This document shows, one piece after another, positions 32,457 to 39,762 of a stretch of DNA of 64,000 nt (positions are counted from its first letter, which is position 1; the number at the start of each line of letters is the position of its first letter). The DNA comes from Cacconaster sp045599325 (lineage in GTDB: Bacteria > Bacteroidota > Bacteroidia > Bacteroidales > UBA932): NCBI GenBank assembly GCA_045599325.1, contig JAZRVT010000015.1, forward strand, positions 1 to 64,000, in the 5' to 3' direction. The notes beneath the pieces are model-generated. The model was not told the origin of the DNA and made no database searches. It saw nothing but the letters and a program-made list of their open reading frames with translations. The position numbers and the translations under genes are program-made.

Positions 32457-33507
32457 ACTGCAGTTTCGAGTTGTGGCAGACGAGCGGTTCGCGGCAGTCT
32501 CCGTGCCAGTTGTGGAGGCCGTTGCCTAGGCAGTCGCGGTAGGACTTGCAGCCGGCGCATCTGCCGGTCCGTGTCCAGGAGCGGTCGCGCATATCCTGGA
32601 AACGGGTGTTCCAGACCTCGAAGAGGTTGTCTTCGTAGATGCTGCCCTGCGAGAAGCGGTCCCTGTCAATGTTAGGGCAGGCGCAGATGCGGCCGTCAAT
32701 CAGCACTGAAGCGATGTTGATGCCTGCGTGGCAGAAATAAGGCGCACTGCGCACCTTGCGCTCGTACCGGCCGACATAGCCTTCGCAGCTGAAGGTCACG
32801 TTCATAGCGCCTCCAGCCTCCCGTTTTGCCTTGATGAACTCCATCAGGGCGCGGAACTGCCCGTCGGAAAGCTTCATAAGCGGGTCATCGGCGGCCCTGC
32901 CGATAGGGATTATGGTGAAAAGACGCCACTGCCTGACTCCGATGGAGGTCAGCAGTGTCCATATCTCTTCAAGCTGGTCGAAGTTGCGCTGGTTGACGCA
33001 GGTCACGACATCCATATTGAGGCGCCTGTCAGCGGAGGCGATCCGGATGGCGTCCAGGGCGCGGCTGTAGCTGCCGGGGCGGCCGCGCATCCAGTCGTGG
33101 GCCTCGTCCAGACCGTCGAGGCTGATGGTCAGAGCACCCATTCCCGAAGCCATCAGGCGGCGGTGCATCGCTTCATCGTAGAACCAGCCGTTGCTGACGG
33201 CACCCCAGGCGAAGCCGCGTTTCCTGATCTCGCGTCCGGCCGTTTCGATGTCGGGGCGAAGCAGGGGCTCGCCGCCGGTCAGCACTACGGTGAATCCTTT
33301 GTGGATCTCCTTGCGGGGGATTGTGTCGAGGGCTCCGAGAAAATCTTCGAGCGGCATATCCCTGTGACTGCCGGGCGCGGTGCAGTCACTGCCGCAGTGG
33401 CGGCAGTGAAGATTGCAGCGCGTGGTGCACTCCCAGAACAGATAGTTGAGTTCGTGCACCTTTGTCTCGTTGGACCTGAAAAACCTGAAAAGGAAATTGC
33501 GCAGCAC
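32455..33507 (-). CDS. Radical SAM/SPASM enzyme of an rSAM/lipoprotein pair (TIGR04133-like)
   Basis: 350 residues from a GTG at 33507, 4 nt after the lipoprotein stop. The radical SAM motif CNLHCRHC supplies Cys31, Cys35 and Cys38 (CxxxCxxC), followed by VVLTGGEPLLRP (GGE SAM-binding) and GALTISLDGLDEAHDWMRG. The C-terminal SPASM region has Cys in YFCHAGI, RICACPN and RCAGCKSYRDC, then DCREPLVC, enough for two auxiliary Fe-S clusters. Family knowledge: SPASM enzymes typically modify peptides or proteins, as in RiPP maturation. Adjacent small lipoprotein and overall sequence suggest the Bacteroidetes rSAM/lipoprotein family (TIGR04133, recalled, not searched). The chemistry is unknown. Confidence 0.87.
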   Translation of the reverse strand: MLRNFLFRFFRSNETKVHELNYLFWECTTRCNLHCRHCGSDCTAPGSHRDMPLEDFLGALDTIPRKEIHKGFTVVLTGGEPLLRPDIETAGREIRKRGFAWGAVSNGWFYDEAMHRRLMASGMGALTISLDGLDEAHDWMRGRPGSYSRALDAIRIASADRRLNMDVVTCVNQRNFDQLEEIWTLLTSIGVRQWRLFTIIPIGRAADDPLMKLSDGQFRALMEFIKAKREAGGAMNVTFSCEGYVGRYERKVRSAPYFCHAGINIASVLIDGRICACPNIDRDRFSQGSIYEDNLFEVWNTRFQDMRDRSWTRTGRCAGCKSYRDCLGNGLHNWHGDCREPLVCHNSKLQ

Positions 33508-33511
33508 TTTA

Positions 33512-33718
33512 TTATGCGTTTTCTCCCTCTTCTATGGCTGCTTCCAGTACAGGGGCTTCATCATCCTGAGGCTCTGCGGTCTGGATGACGGTCTGTCCTT
33601 CAGGCTCCGGGGCCGGTTCTTCGTAAAAACCTTGTGGCGGACCGTAGCAGGCTGTCACCACGAACAGCGCGCTGGTGACTGAAAGCCCTTTGAGCAGGTT
33701 GTGAAAGAATTTTCTCAT
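33512..33718 (-). CDS. Small acidic lipoprotein, candidate substrate of the adjacent radical SAM enzyme (TIGR04134-like)
   Basis: 68 residues. Hydrophobic signal ending VVTAC, lipidated Cys24. The predicted mature form is only 45 residues: it starts CYGPPQGFYEEP and is very rich in Glu, Pro and Ala with almost no basic residues, so it is probably disordered. It is immediately upstream of, and presumably cotranscribed with, the radical SAM/SPASM gene. Recalled family knowledge: Bacteroidetes rSAM/lipoprotein systems pair such an enzyme with a putative modified lipoprotein that has a YG-P motif just after the lipid Cys. That this is the substrate is inference. -7 box at 33739-33746. Confidence 0.75.
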   Translation of the reverse strand: MRKFFHNLLKGLSVTSALFVVTACYGPPQGFYEEPAPEPEGQTVIQTAEPQDDEAPVLEAAIEEGENA

Positions 33719-33738
33719 CTTGTCAATGCATTAACATT

Positions 33739-33746
33739 CAAATTTA
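33739..33746 (-). promoter_or_regulatory. Bacteroidetes -7 box for the lipoprotein/radical SAM pair
   Basis: TAAATTTG on the minus strand, 20 nt before the lipoprotein ATG at 33718; would give a bicistronic lipoprotein-rSAM transcript. Confidence 0.6.
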
Positions 33747-33831
33747 GGAATAATTTCCAACCTATTAACGCAGGAATCGTGATTTTGTTGCAAAATGCAG
33801 CAGGAAAACTGCAGTCCGCCGAGGCGCAAAG

Positions 33832-34302
33832 CTATAGATAATCCTTTGTTGCTGTTTCGATCGCAGGGTTGAGGTCCAGAAGGTGGGCCACCATCCTGTC
33901 GCTGAGCTTGCGGCTGAGCCTTACGCTGATGAACTGAACCCCCTTTTCGTGGATGAGGAGATACCTCAGGCGGCCTTTCTTTGTGACGCAGAAGGTAATC
34001 TTGTCGATATCCGCTATCTTCATCGGCCGCTTCCTGTTCTCAGGAGCGGTAAGGGTGCCATCCTCATCATCCACAACGCACTTCGAGGTCTTGTACATTG
34101 TGTAGAAGGATGAGGCGTAGAACACGATGTAGAATATGAGCATCGCCGACTGGAACAAGGAAGACCTGTCATTGCCTGAAGAATCGGCCTGCGGCCAGCC
34201 TGCAACATAGAAAATGTAAGCTGCGATTGCCAGCACAATGAATATGCCGGTGAGCCACCCCATCAGCTTAGGGTTCTGGGCATTGGAATAGACAGTTTTC
34301 AT
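33832..34302 (-). CDS. Two-TM hypothetical protein with PH-like C-terminal domain
   Basis: 156 residues, not recognised by name. Two membrane helices (about 14-34 and 50-67) separated by a short loop, then a cytoplasmic domain of about 85 residues with alternating strands (GTLTAPENRKRPMKIADIDKITFCVTKKGRLRYLLIHEKGVQFISVRLS) and a final helix (RKLSDRMVAHLLDLNP), the layout of bacterial PH-like membrane proteins. Role unknown. The start is preceded by AAGGAGG at a 6-nt spacing, an unusually strong Shine-Dalgarno for Bacteroidetes, and a -7 box at 34322-34329. It lies upstream of the lipoprotein/rSAM pair on the same strand, 113 nt away. Confidence 0.75.
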   Translation of the reverse strand: MKTVYSNAQNPKLMGWLTGIFIVLAIAAYIFYVAGWPQADSSGNDRSSLFQSAMLIFYIVFYASSFYTMYKTSKCVVDDEDGTLTAPENRKRPMKIADIDKITFCVTKKGRLRYLLIHEKGVQFISVRLSRKLSDRMVAHLLDLNPAIETATKDYL

Positions 34303-34321
34303 CAGGGGCCTCCTTCGAGGT

Positions 34322-34329
34322 CAAAGTTA
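34322..34329 (-). promoter_or_regulatory. Bacteroidetes -7 box for the two-TM hypothetical
   Basis: TAACTTTG on the minus strand, 19 nt before the ATG at 34302. Confidence 0.55.
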
Positions 34330-34342
34330 CACATTTTTGTTG

Positions 34343-34350
34343 TACCTTCG
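34343..34350 (+). promoter_or_regulatory. Bacteroidetes -7 box for the metallophosphoesterase gene
   Basis: TACCTTCG, a common variant of TAnnTTTG, 30 nt before the ATG at 34381. Confidence 0.5.
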
Positions 34351-34380
34351 CAAACGGACAACACAAATCCGGCACACGCT

Positions 34381-35502
34381 ATGAACCTCCGAAGATTCCT
34401 GACAGCACCGCTCGCGGTCCTTATCGCAGCCCTGACCTTCAACCAGGCACTCTCAGCCCAGAACCGCGCCGACAGACAGAGCCTCGAGGATGAGAACTCA
34501 TTCTCGATGATCCTGCTCGGCGACCCGCAGGGCTATGTCAAATATGACCTCAACCAGCCTCTGCTCGAACTCTGCACAGCCTGGATCGCAGACAACGTGG
34601 ACAACCTCAACATCAAGGCCGTCCTCTGCACCGGAGACCTCGTCGAGCAGAACGAGAACATAGTGATGGACCGTTCGATGCTCAACCAGACAAGCCGCGA
34701 GATGTGGGAGAGCGTATCCCGCTCTTTCGCCCGCCTGGACGGAGTGGTCCCGTACATCATCGCCCCCGGCAACCACGACTACGGCTACAGGCGGTCAGAG
34801 AACACAAGGACCTGCTATCCCGAATATTTCCCGTTCGAACGCAACCGCTGCTGGCGGGACATCCTCGTGAGCGCCTGCCCTAACCGCAACGGTGACATCA
34901 CAATCGAGAATGCGGCCTTTGAACTCGAAGACGCCGCCTGGGGGAAGATGCTGGTGATCACCACGGAGCACGCTCCCTGCGACGCCGTCCTCGACTGGGC
35001 GCGCGACCTGATCAACAGCGAGAAATACAGGAACCACAAGGTGATTTTCATCACACACAACTACCTCAGGGAGAAGAGCGCGGACTTCGTGGAGAAGGTG
35101 GGCTACAAACTTGCGCCGTCCAACAGCGGGAAGCAGATATGGGAGAAGCTCATCCGGGACTCGCACAACATTATCCTGACCATCTGCGGCCATACCGGAC
35201 GCCCGGCAGAAAACACCTGGAAGGGCGGGCCTGACGACTGGAGCCTGAGCTGCGCATACCGCTGCGACACGAACCCTGACGGAAATCCGATCCACCAGAT
35301 GATGTTCAATGTCCAGGTTCTCGGAGGAGGCTGGGAAGGGAACGGAGGCGACGGCTGGCTCCGCATCCTCGAATTCAAGCCTGACGGCAAGACAATCAGC
35401 GTCAGGACCTATTCCCCGCTTTTCGGCATCTCGCATCTTACCAAGCACCTAGCCCACCGCACAGGCGCCTGCGACCAGTTCGATATGGTGATCGGAGACT
35501 GA
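34381..35502 (+). CDS. Secreted calcineurin-like metallophosphoesterase
   Basis: 373 residues. Signal peptide with cleavage after LSA (about residue 26). Metallophosphoesterase motifs in order: MILLGDPQGY (GDxQ in place of GDxH), VLCTGDLVEQNE (GDxxE-like, normally GDxxD), IIAPGNHDYGY (GNHD), IFITHNYLRE (H) and TICGHTGRPAE (GHxH variant with Thr-Gly). Most dimetal ligands are therefore present with conservative replacements. Family knowledge: hydrolyses phospho-mono or diesters in the periplasm; the closest annotated relatives are generic metallophosphatases. Its substrate is unknown. Own promoter box; convergent with the EamA gene with a 3-nt gap. Confidence 0.88.
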   Translation: MNLRRFLTAPLAVLIAALTFNQALSAQNRADRQSLEDENSFSMILLGDPQGYVKYDLNQPLLELCTAWIADNVDNLNIKAVLCTGDLVEQNENIVMDRSMLNQTSREMWESVSRSFARLDGVVPYIIAPGNHDYGYRRSENTRTCYPEYFPFERNRCWRDILVSACPNRNGDITIENAAFELEDAAWGKMLVITTEHAPCDAVLDWARDLINSEKYRNHKVIFITHNYLREKSADFVEKVGYKLAPSNSGKQIWEKLIRDSHNIILTICGHTGRPAENTWKGGPDDWSLSCAYRCDTNPDGNPIHQMMFNVQVLGGGWEGNGGDGWLRILEFKPDGKTISVRTYSPLFGISHLTKHLAHRTGACDQFDMVIGD

Positions 35503-35505
35503 TTC

Positions 35506-36444
35506 TCAGAGAAGGAAGAAGAGGGCGACGCCCGCAACTGTCACCACTGTTCCGAAGATCTCTTTGGCGGAGATTTTCTGGTGGTGGATAAGTGCATACG
35601 GTGCGATGATGAGCACCGGGGTGAGTGCCATCAGAGTCGAGGCGATCCCCGCCTTTGCATACTGCACGGCCATCAGTGAAAGCGACACTCCGATAAACGG
35701 CCCGAAGAAGGTGGTAAGGAGAGCGAACAGCATTCCCTTCCTGTCCCTGACGGCAGATGAGACCTGCCCCATCTCCTTCCTCAGGCGGAGAATCAGCCAG
35801 AAGCCGGCGAGACCGGCCACGGCGCGGATGAAAGTGCCGGCGAAAGGCATCGCTCCGGCAAAGGCGGCCGGGGCGTCCGCAGGAACGCAGGAGGCATAAT
35901 GGTCCATCCCTATCTTGCTGAGGACAAGTCCGACACCCTGCCCCACACCTGCGCCTATTCCGAAGAGGACGCCCTTGAGCGGGAGTTTCAGAGTCAGTTT
36001 CCTTGAACCGTCCTGCCGCACGAGTATTGTGACGGCGATGCCGGCAAGGGTGACGGACATCGCGACCATCGAACGCCAGGAAAGCGATTCTCCGAGCATC
36101 AGCCAGCCCGCTATGCCGGCCACAGGCGGGGCCAGCGTCATAAAGAGCTGCCCGAAACGGCTGCCGAAGACTATATAGGAGTTGAAGAGGCAGTAGTCGC
36201 CGAAGACATAGCCAACAATGCCCGAAAGCGCCAGCCAGAACCAGGTCGGACCGTCGGCATAGGCAGGGAAAGGTTTTCCTGCCACAATCCAGAGGAACGC
36301 CGCAAGAAAGACCAGCGACAGTGCCATCCTCAGCAGATTGAGCGGCAGGGAGCCGAGGCGGCGGCTTGCCGTATCGGCAAAAAGAGCCGTCGCTGTCCAG
36401 GAGACAGCGACGGCCAATGATATTATTTCACCAAGATATTGCAT
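35506..36444 (-). CDS. EamA-family (DMT) transporter
   Basis: 312 residues from ATG 36444, one nt after the beta-helix gene stop; a longer frame would add eight residues overlapping it. About ten hydrophobic helices in two EamA halves, the first beginning LGEIISLAVAVSWTATALFADTASRRLGSLP, the second around VRQDGSRK...KGVLFGIGAGVGQGVGLVLSK. Family knowledge: drug/metabolite transporter superfamily exporters for amino acids, nucleotides or other metabolites; direction and substrate cannot be inferred. Ends the minus-strand run. Confidence 0.88.
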   Translation of the reverse strand: MQYLGEIISLAVAVSWTATALFADTASRRLGSLPLNLLRMALSLVFLAAFLWIVAGKPFPAYADGPTWFWLALSGIVGYVFGDYCLFNSYIVFGSRFGQLFMTLAPPVAGIAGWLMLGESLSWRSMVAMSVTLAGIAVTILVRQDGSRKLTLKLPLKGVLFGIGAGVGQGVGLVLSKIGMDHYASCVPADAPAAFAGAMPFAGTFIRAVAGLAGFWLILRLRKEMGQVSSAVRDRKGMLFALLTTFFGPFIGVSLSLMAVQYAKAGIASTLMALTPVLIIAPYALIHHQKISAKEIFGTVVTVAGVALFFLL

Positions 36445-36445
36445 T

Positions 36446-37918
36446 CTATCTGCTCGTCTGAGCGCCATAGCCGGCCTTCGCGCCGAAGAGCTTCATCGCC
36501 TCGTCGAATCTGTAGCGGTTGCCGTACATAGAGACACGGTGGATCTCAGTTCCGGTCATATTCATTCCGTGGGCGCTGCGGTAGAGGTTGGCGCCTGAGT
36601 TCGGATTGAATGAAGACGATTCGTCAAGCACCTCGAGACCAGCGAAGCCCTCGAGATAAGGTGCCCACACCTTCTCGACAAGAGGGTCTGTCGTTGCGAG
36701 GTCACGGTTGCCGTCGATGTTAGGGATGGTCTTTTCGGAGACGTCGTCGAAGCGGTTGACCATCACGTTGGTCCACTTTCCGCCACCTGTAGCAGGAAGC
36801 TGGAGGTCGGCGGCATTCATAAAGAAGTAATTGTCATACAGATTGGTGACTCTCTTCGCCTCGATCACGACGTCCGGTCCTGAAAGGGCGTGAGTGCGTG
36901 CTACTGCAGCGTAGTTGTTGCAGAGGAAGACATTGTGGTGGACATCGCCGCTCACCTTGCTCATGAACTCATAGCCGTAGCCCATATCCTCCATAATCTT
37001 GTCGCGGCACCAGCTGAAGCCCACAGTGTTGTGGTGGAAGTCAACGTGGGAGCGGTAGCCCTCCTTGTCCCAACCGTCAACGCGGACTGCAGAGTAGCGG
37101 CAGGAGATGAATACATTGTTGCAGATTTCAATCTCACCGCAGCGGGTGTTGATCTGGATGCCGAAGTAAGGAGCATTGAGGAAGAGGCAGTTGCGGATAA
37201 TGAGGTTGCCGGCAAGGGCAGCATCTGTATGGATCATCTGGTGTGAGAGCTGGTCGCTCGGGTTGTCGAGCATACGGCCTGTGTCCACTCCCTCGGGGCT
37301 GCCGGTGGCAGGGTCCGACGGGTCATAACGGAAGTAGTTGTTCTGGTTGCCGTAGTCCATCATAATGCCGTCGATAATAAGGGTGCCGCCGACTGTGTAG
37401 TTTGTATTGTCGAGCTTGCTGATGGTGATAAGCGCCTTGCTGCCGTTGGTGCCGTTCTGTGCGCCTGTAGGCTGCATCATAGTGATATAGGTGAACGGGT
37501 CGCGGCTCGAGAATTCAGAGTTCCATCCTCCCTCGAGGGTGATGAAGTTGCGGATCTCGATATAACCGGCGTCAAGGTAGCCGAGGTAGTTGCCTTCGGA
37601 TACGCGGACAACAGCGCCGTTCTCATTGTTTTCAGCGATCTTGTCGAGGACTTTCTGGATATCCCTTACAGCAGTGGAAGGGCTCTTTCCGTCAGCACGG
37701 TTGCTGCCGGAGGTCGCACTCACGTAATATGTAGGACCGCTGCCGGGCTTGACGCCCTTTGATATCTTGTCAGCGACGGATGAGGCCTGGCCGCCTGAGG
37801 TTGTGGTGGAGGCTGCCTTCTTTGCAGCATCACCCAGTTTCTTGAGCAGGGACTGCGCGGATGCGTCCGTCACGAGGAAGAGCGACAGCATCGCGATGAT
37901 TGTCAGTGTCTTTTTCAT
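36446..37918 (-). CDS. Secreted right-handed parallel beta-helix protein
   Basis: 490 residues. Signal peptide ending DASAQ (about residue 22). After a Ser/Thr/Gly/Lys linker, a PTYYVSATSGSNRADGKSP...AVRDIQKVLDKI module (DUF1565-type start of extracellular beta-helix proteins), then repeating rungs: NLIIRNCLFLNAPYFGIQINT, IEICNNVFISCRYSAVRVDG, SHVDFHHNTVGFSW and DVHHNVFLCNNYAAVAR. Such folds occur in polysaccharide lyases and surface adhesins, but no clear lyase active site is visible. Function unknown. A weak -7-like TATCTTTA lies at 37949-37956. Confidence 0.82.
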   Translation of the reverse strand: MKKTLTIIAMLSLFLVTDASAQSLLKKLGDAAKKAASTTTSGGQASSVADKISKGVKPGSGPTYYVSATSGSNRADGKSPSTAVRDIQKVLDKIAENNENGAVVRVSEGNYLGYLDAGYIEIRNFITLEGGWNSEFSSRDPFTYITMMQPTGAQNGTNGSKALITISKLDNTNYTVGGTLIIDGIMMDYGNQNNYFRYDPSDPATGSPEGVDTGRMLDNPSDQLSHQMIHTDAALAGNLIIRNCLFLNAPYFGIQINTRCGEIEICNNVFISCRYSAVRVDGWDKEGYRSHVDFHHNTVGFSWCRDKIMEDMGYGYEFMSKVSGDVHHNVFLCNNYAAVARTHALSGPDVVIEAKRVTNLYDNYFFMNAADLQLPATGGGKWTNVMVNRFDDVSEKTIPNIDGNRDLATTDPLVEKVWAPYLEGFAGLEVLDESSSFNPNSGANLYRSAHGMNMTGTEIHRVSMYGNRYRFDEAMKLFGAKAGYGAQTSR

Positions 37919-37973
37919 CGTATCTTATGGTTTAATGTTCTGAATTGTAAAGATATCTCTTTTACTGTATATT

Positions 37974-38771
37974 TCAAATAATGTCTTTCATCGTGCCGAA
38001 AGTGTATCCACGCTCGACGAGGCCGTCGACGATCTCCCCGAGATGCACGAACATCCTGTCCTCAGGGTCGCGGTTCGGATAGGACATCGGATGGGTGAGG
38101 ATGAGGCAGCCGTTGAGCGTGTGTTCAGCCTCATATTTCCAGAGGCTCTCAATCATCATCTCAACGGACTTGTAGTTGCGGGCCCCCTTCGAAGTCCAGT
38201 CGCTGCTGGTCACGAACCCCGGGGTCGGTCTGAGGAGACGGTAGCCGGCATCACGGTACATCTCCGCATAGGCTTGGTTATAGGTCTCGTACGGAGGGAT
38301 CATCCAGTCGAAGTCCTTCTTCTCAAGCCCCAGGGCCCTGAGCTTCGCCTCGACGGATTCGAGGTCGCGCATCAGAGAATCCCGTGATACAAGGTCACGG
38401 CCTCCCTCGCAGAGGAGCAGGTGGGCGTCGGAATGGTGTGAGAGATAATGGCCTTCGTCCACAATCCTGCGGACCGCCTCCTCATACTTCGGCTCGCTGA
38501 AGCATACTCCAGTCGGGAAGAACGAGCCCTTGACCCCTTTCTCCTTCAGAATGTCCAGCACCGGGACGATGCCGTCGAAATTCTCGAAATACCCGCTGTC
38601 AGCCTGGCTGAAGTGTGCGGTGAAAACCAGATATACCACATTCTTTGTGGTGTCAAACCGTGAGATGACGCCGCACTCGTCGGCCTCGAAAGGTGTCGGG
38701 GACGCAGCCGGCCGGCATCCCTGGATGAACATCGCCGCAACAGCAGCGGCAAGGATAAGCGTATTTTTCAT
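37974..38771 (-). CDS. Polysaccharide deacetylase-like lipoprotein (NodB fold)
   Basis: 265 residues. Lipoprotein signal FIQGC, Cys19. NodB-type features: VKGSFFPTGVCF (beta strand with FFPTG), GHYLSHHSDAHLLL giving the metal-type HSDAH motif, DWMIPPYETYNQAYAEMYRDAGYRLLRPTPGF and CLILTHPMSYPNRDP near the end. The first family motif, normally TFDDG, reads VFTAHFSQADSG here, so the catalytic-base/metal Asp pair is not obvious. Family knowledge: CE4 enzymes remove N- or O-acetyl groups from glycans. Periplasmic or outer-membrane. Enzymatic activity is uncertain. Confidence 0.85.
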   Translation of the reverse strand: MKNTLILAAAVAAMFIQGCRPAASPTPFEADECGVISRFDTTKNVVYLVFTAHFSQADSGYFENFDGIVPVLDILKEKGVKGSFFPTGVCFSEPKYEEAVRRIVDEGHYLSHHSDAHLLLCEGGRDLVSRDSLMRDLESVEAKLRALGLEKKDFDWMIPPYETYNQAYAEMYRDAGYRLLRPTPGFVTSSDWTSKGARNYKSVEMMIESLWKYEAEHTLNGCLILTHPMSYPNRDPEDRMFVHLGEIVDGLVERGYTFGTMKDII

Positions 38772-38859
38772 ATCAGCACCGGATTCAGTAATTTTCCCCT
38801 AAGTTACAAAAAAGAAACACTCTGCCGTCATTGTCTGACCCTTGCACTGAAATTCCAGT

Positions 38860-39762
38860 CTAGGCCCGGCTGCGGCTGTTGTTGACGAGGATGACGCCGG
38901 AGACGACGAGCACGGTGGCGACTATTTTCTGCCAGGTGATGACGTCGAGGCCGGAGGCGATGGCCACCACTGCGGCGATCATCGGCTGAAGGTAACTGTA
39001 CATACTTACTAGGGTCGGCCTGATGTTCTTCTGGCCGATCGGAATCAGGAAGTATGCGATGAAAGTGGCGCAGACAATCAGGAAACCGATCTCCCAGCAT
39101 ACATTAGCCGGAATCCCGGCAAAGTCTGTCTTCATCAGGTCCCCGGCCGAGAACGGCAGCGAGCATATCAGCGCCGAAAGGAATATCCACTTCATGAATG
39201 TGATGACGCTGTAGCGGGCGATGACAGGACGGAAGATGCCGAGGTAGGCTGCGAAGCTCAGGCTGTTGAGCAGCATCAGCACAATGCCCCAGGGCGAAGT
39301 CTTAGTCACTCCGTTGCCGCTTATCACAGAGTTGAATATCAGGAAGAGGACACCTGTGAAGCTGATGGCGACGCCTCCTGCCTTCTTGAAGGTGATGGGC
39401 TCCTTGAGCGCCACCGCCGCAATCAGCATAGTGAAGACGGGGGAGAGGGTGCTGAGGATCGAGGCGTCGATGGCCGTTGTCATCGTGATGCCTTTCAGGA
39501 AGGTCAGCTGGGTCACAAGGAACCCGATGAGGGAGGCTGCGACAATCTTCCAGAAATCCCCTCGCGCCACCTTCTCCTTAGGCATAAAGAGAGAGATCAT
39601 CCAGAAGAGCACCGACGCGCCGGCCGCCCTGAGGGTGAACAGCGCGATGGGTGAGATCATTCCGCAGTTGGCTATGTCCTTGCATATCACTATGTTCAGC
39701 CCGAAGATAGTGTATGCGCCGAAAGCGGCCAGATGCCCGGCCAGTCTGTTCTCAGATGCCAT
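38860..39762 (-). CDS. EamA-family (DMT) transporter, second copy
   Basis: 300 residues from ATG 39762, overlapping the upstream hydrolase stop by 11 nt; the seven-residue TTG extension is less likely. Ten predicted membrane helices in two EamA repeats, with ALFTLRAAGASVLFW in the first and YSYLQPMIAAVVAIASGLDVITWQKIVA in the second. Distinct from the 35506-36444 paralogue. Family knowledge: metabolite exporter of unknown substrate. Downstream end of the chain that begins at ligA. Confidence 0.9.
   Translation of the reverse strand: MASENRLAGHLAAFGAYTIFGLNIVICKDIANCGMISPIALFTLRAAGASVLFWMISLFMPKEKVARGDFWKIVAASLIGFLVTQLTFLKGITMTTAIDASILSTLSPVFTMLIAAVALKEPITFKKAGGVAISFTGVLFLIFNSVISGNGVTKTSPWGIVLMLLNSLSFAAYLGIFRPVIARYSVITFMKWIFLSALICSLPFSAGDLMKTDFAGIPANVCWEIGFLIVCATFIAYFLIPIGQKNIRPTLVSMYSYLQPMIAAVVAIASGLDVITWQKIVATVLVVSGVILVNNSRSRA

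Noticed and set aside
33782..33817. Possible hairpin (TGCAG / CTGCA) after the two-TM hypothetical gene
   Set aside because: Only a 5-bp stem with a weak T tail; not convincing as a terminator.
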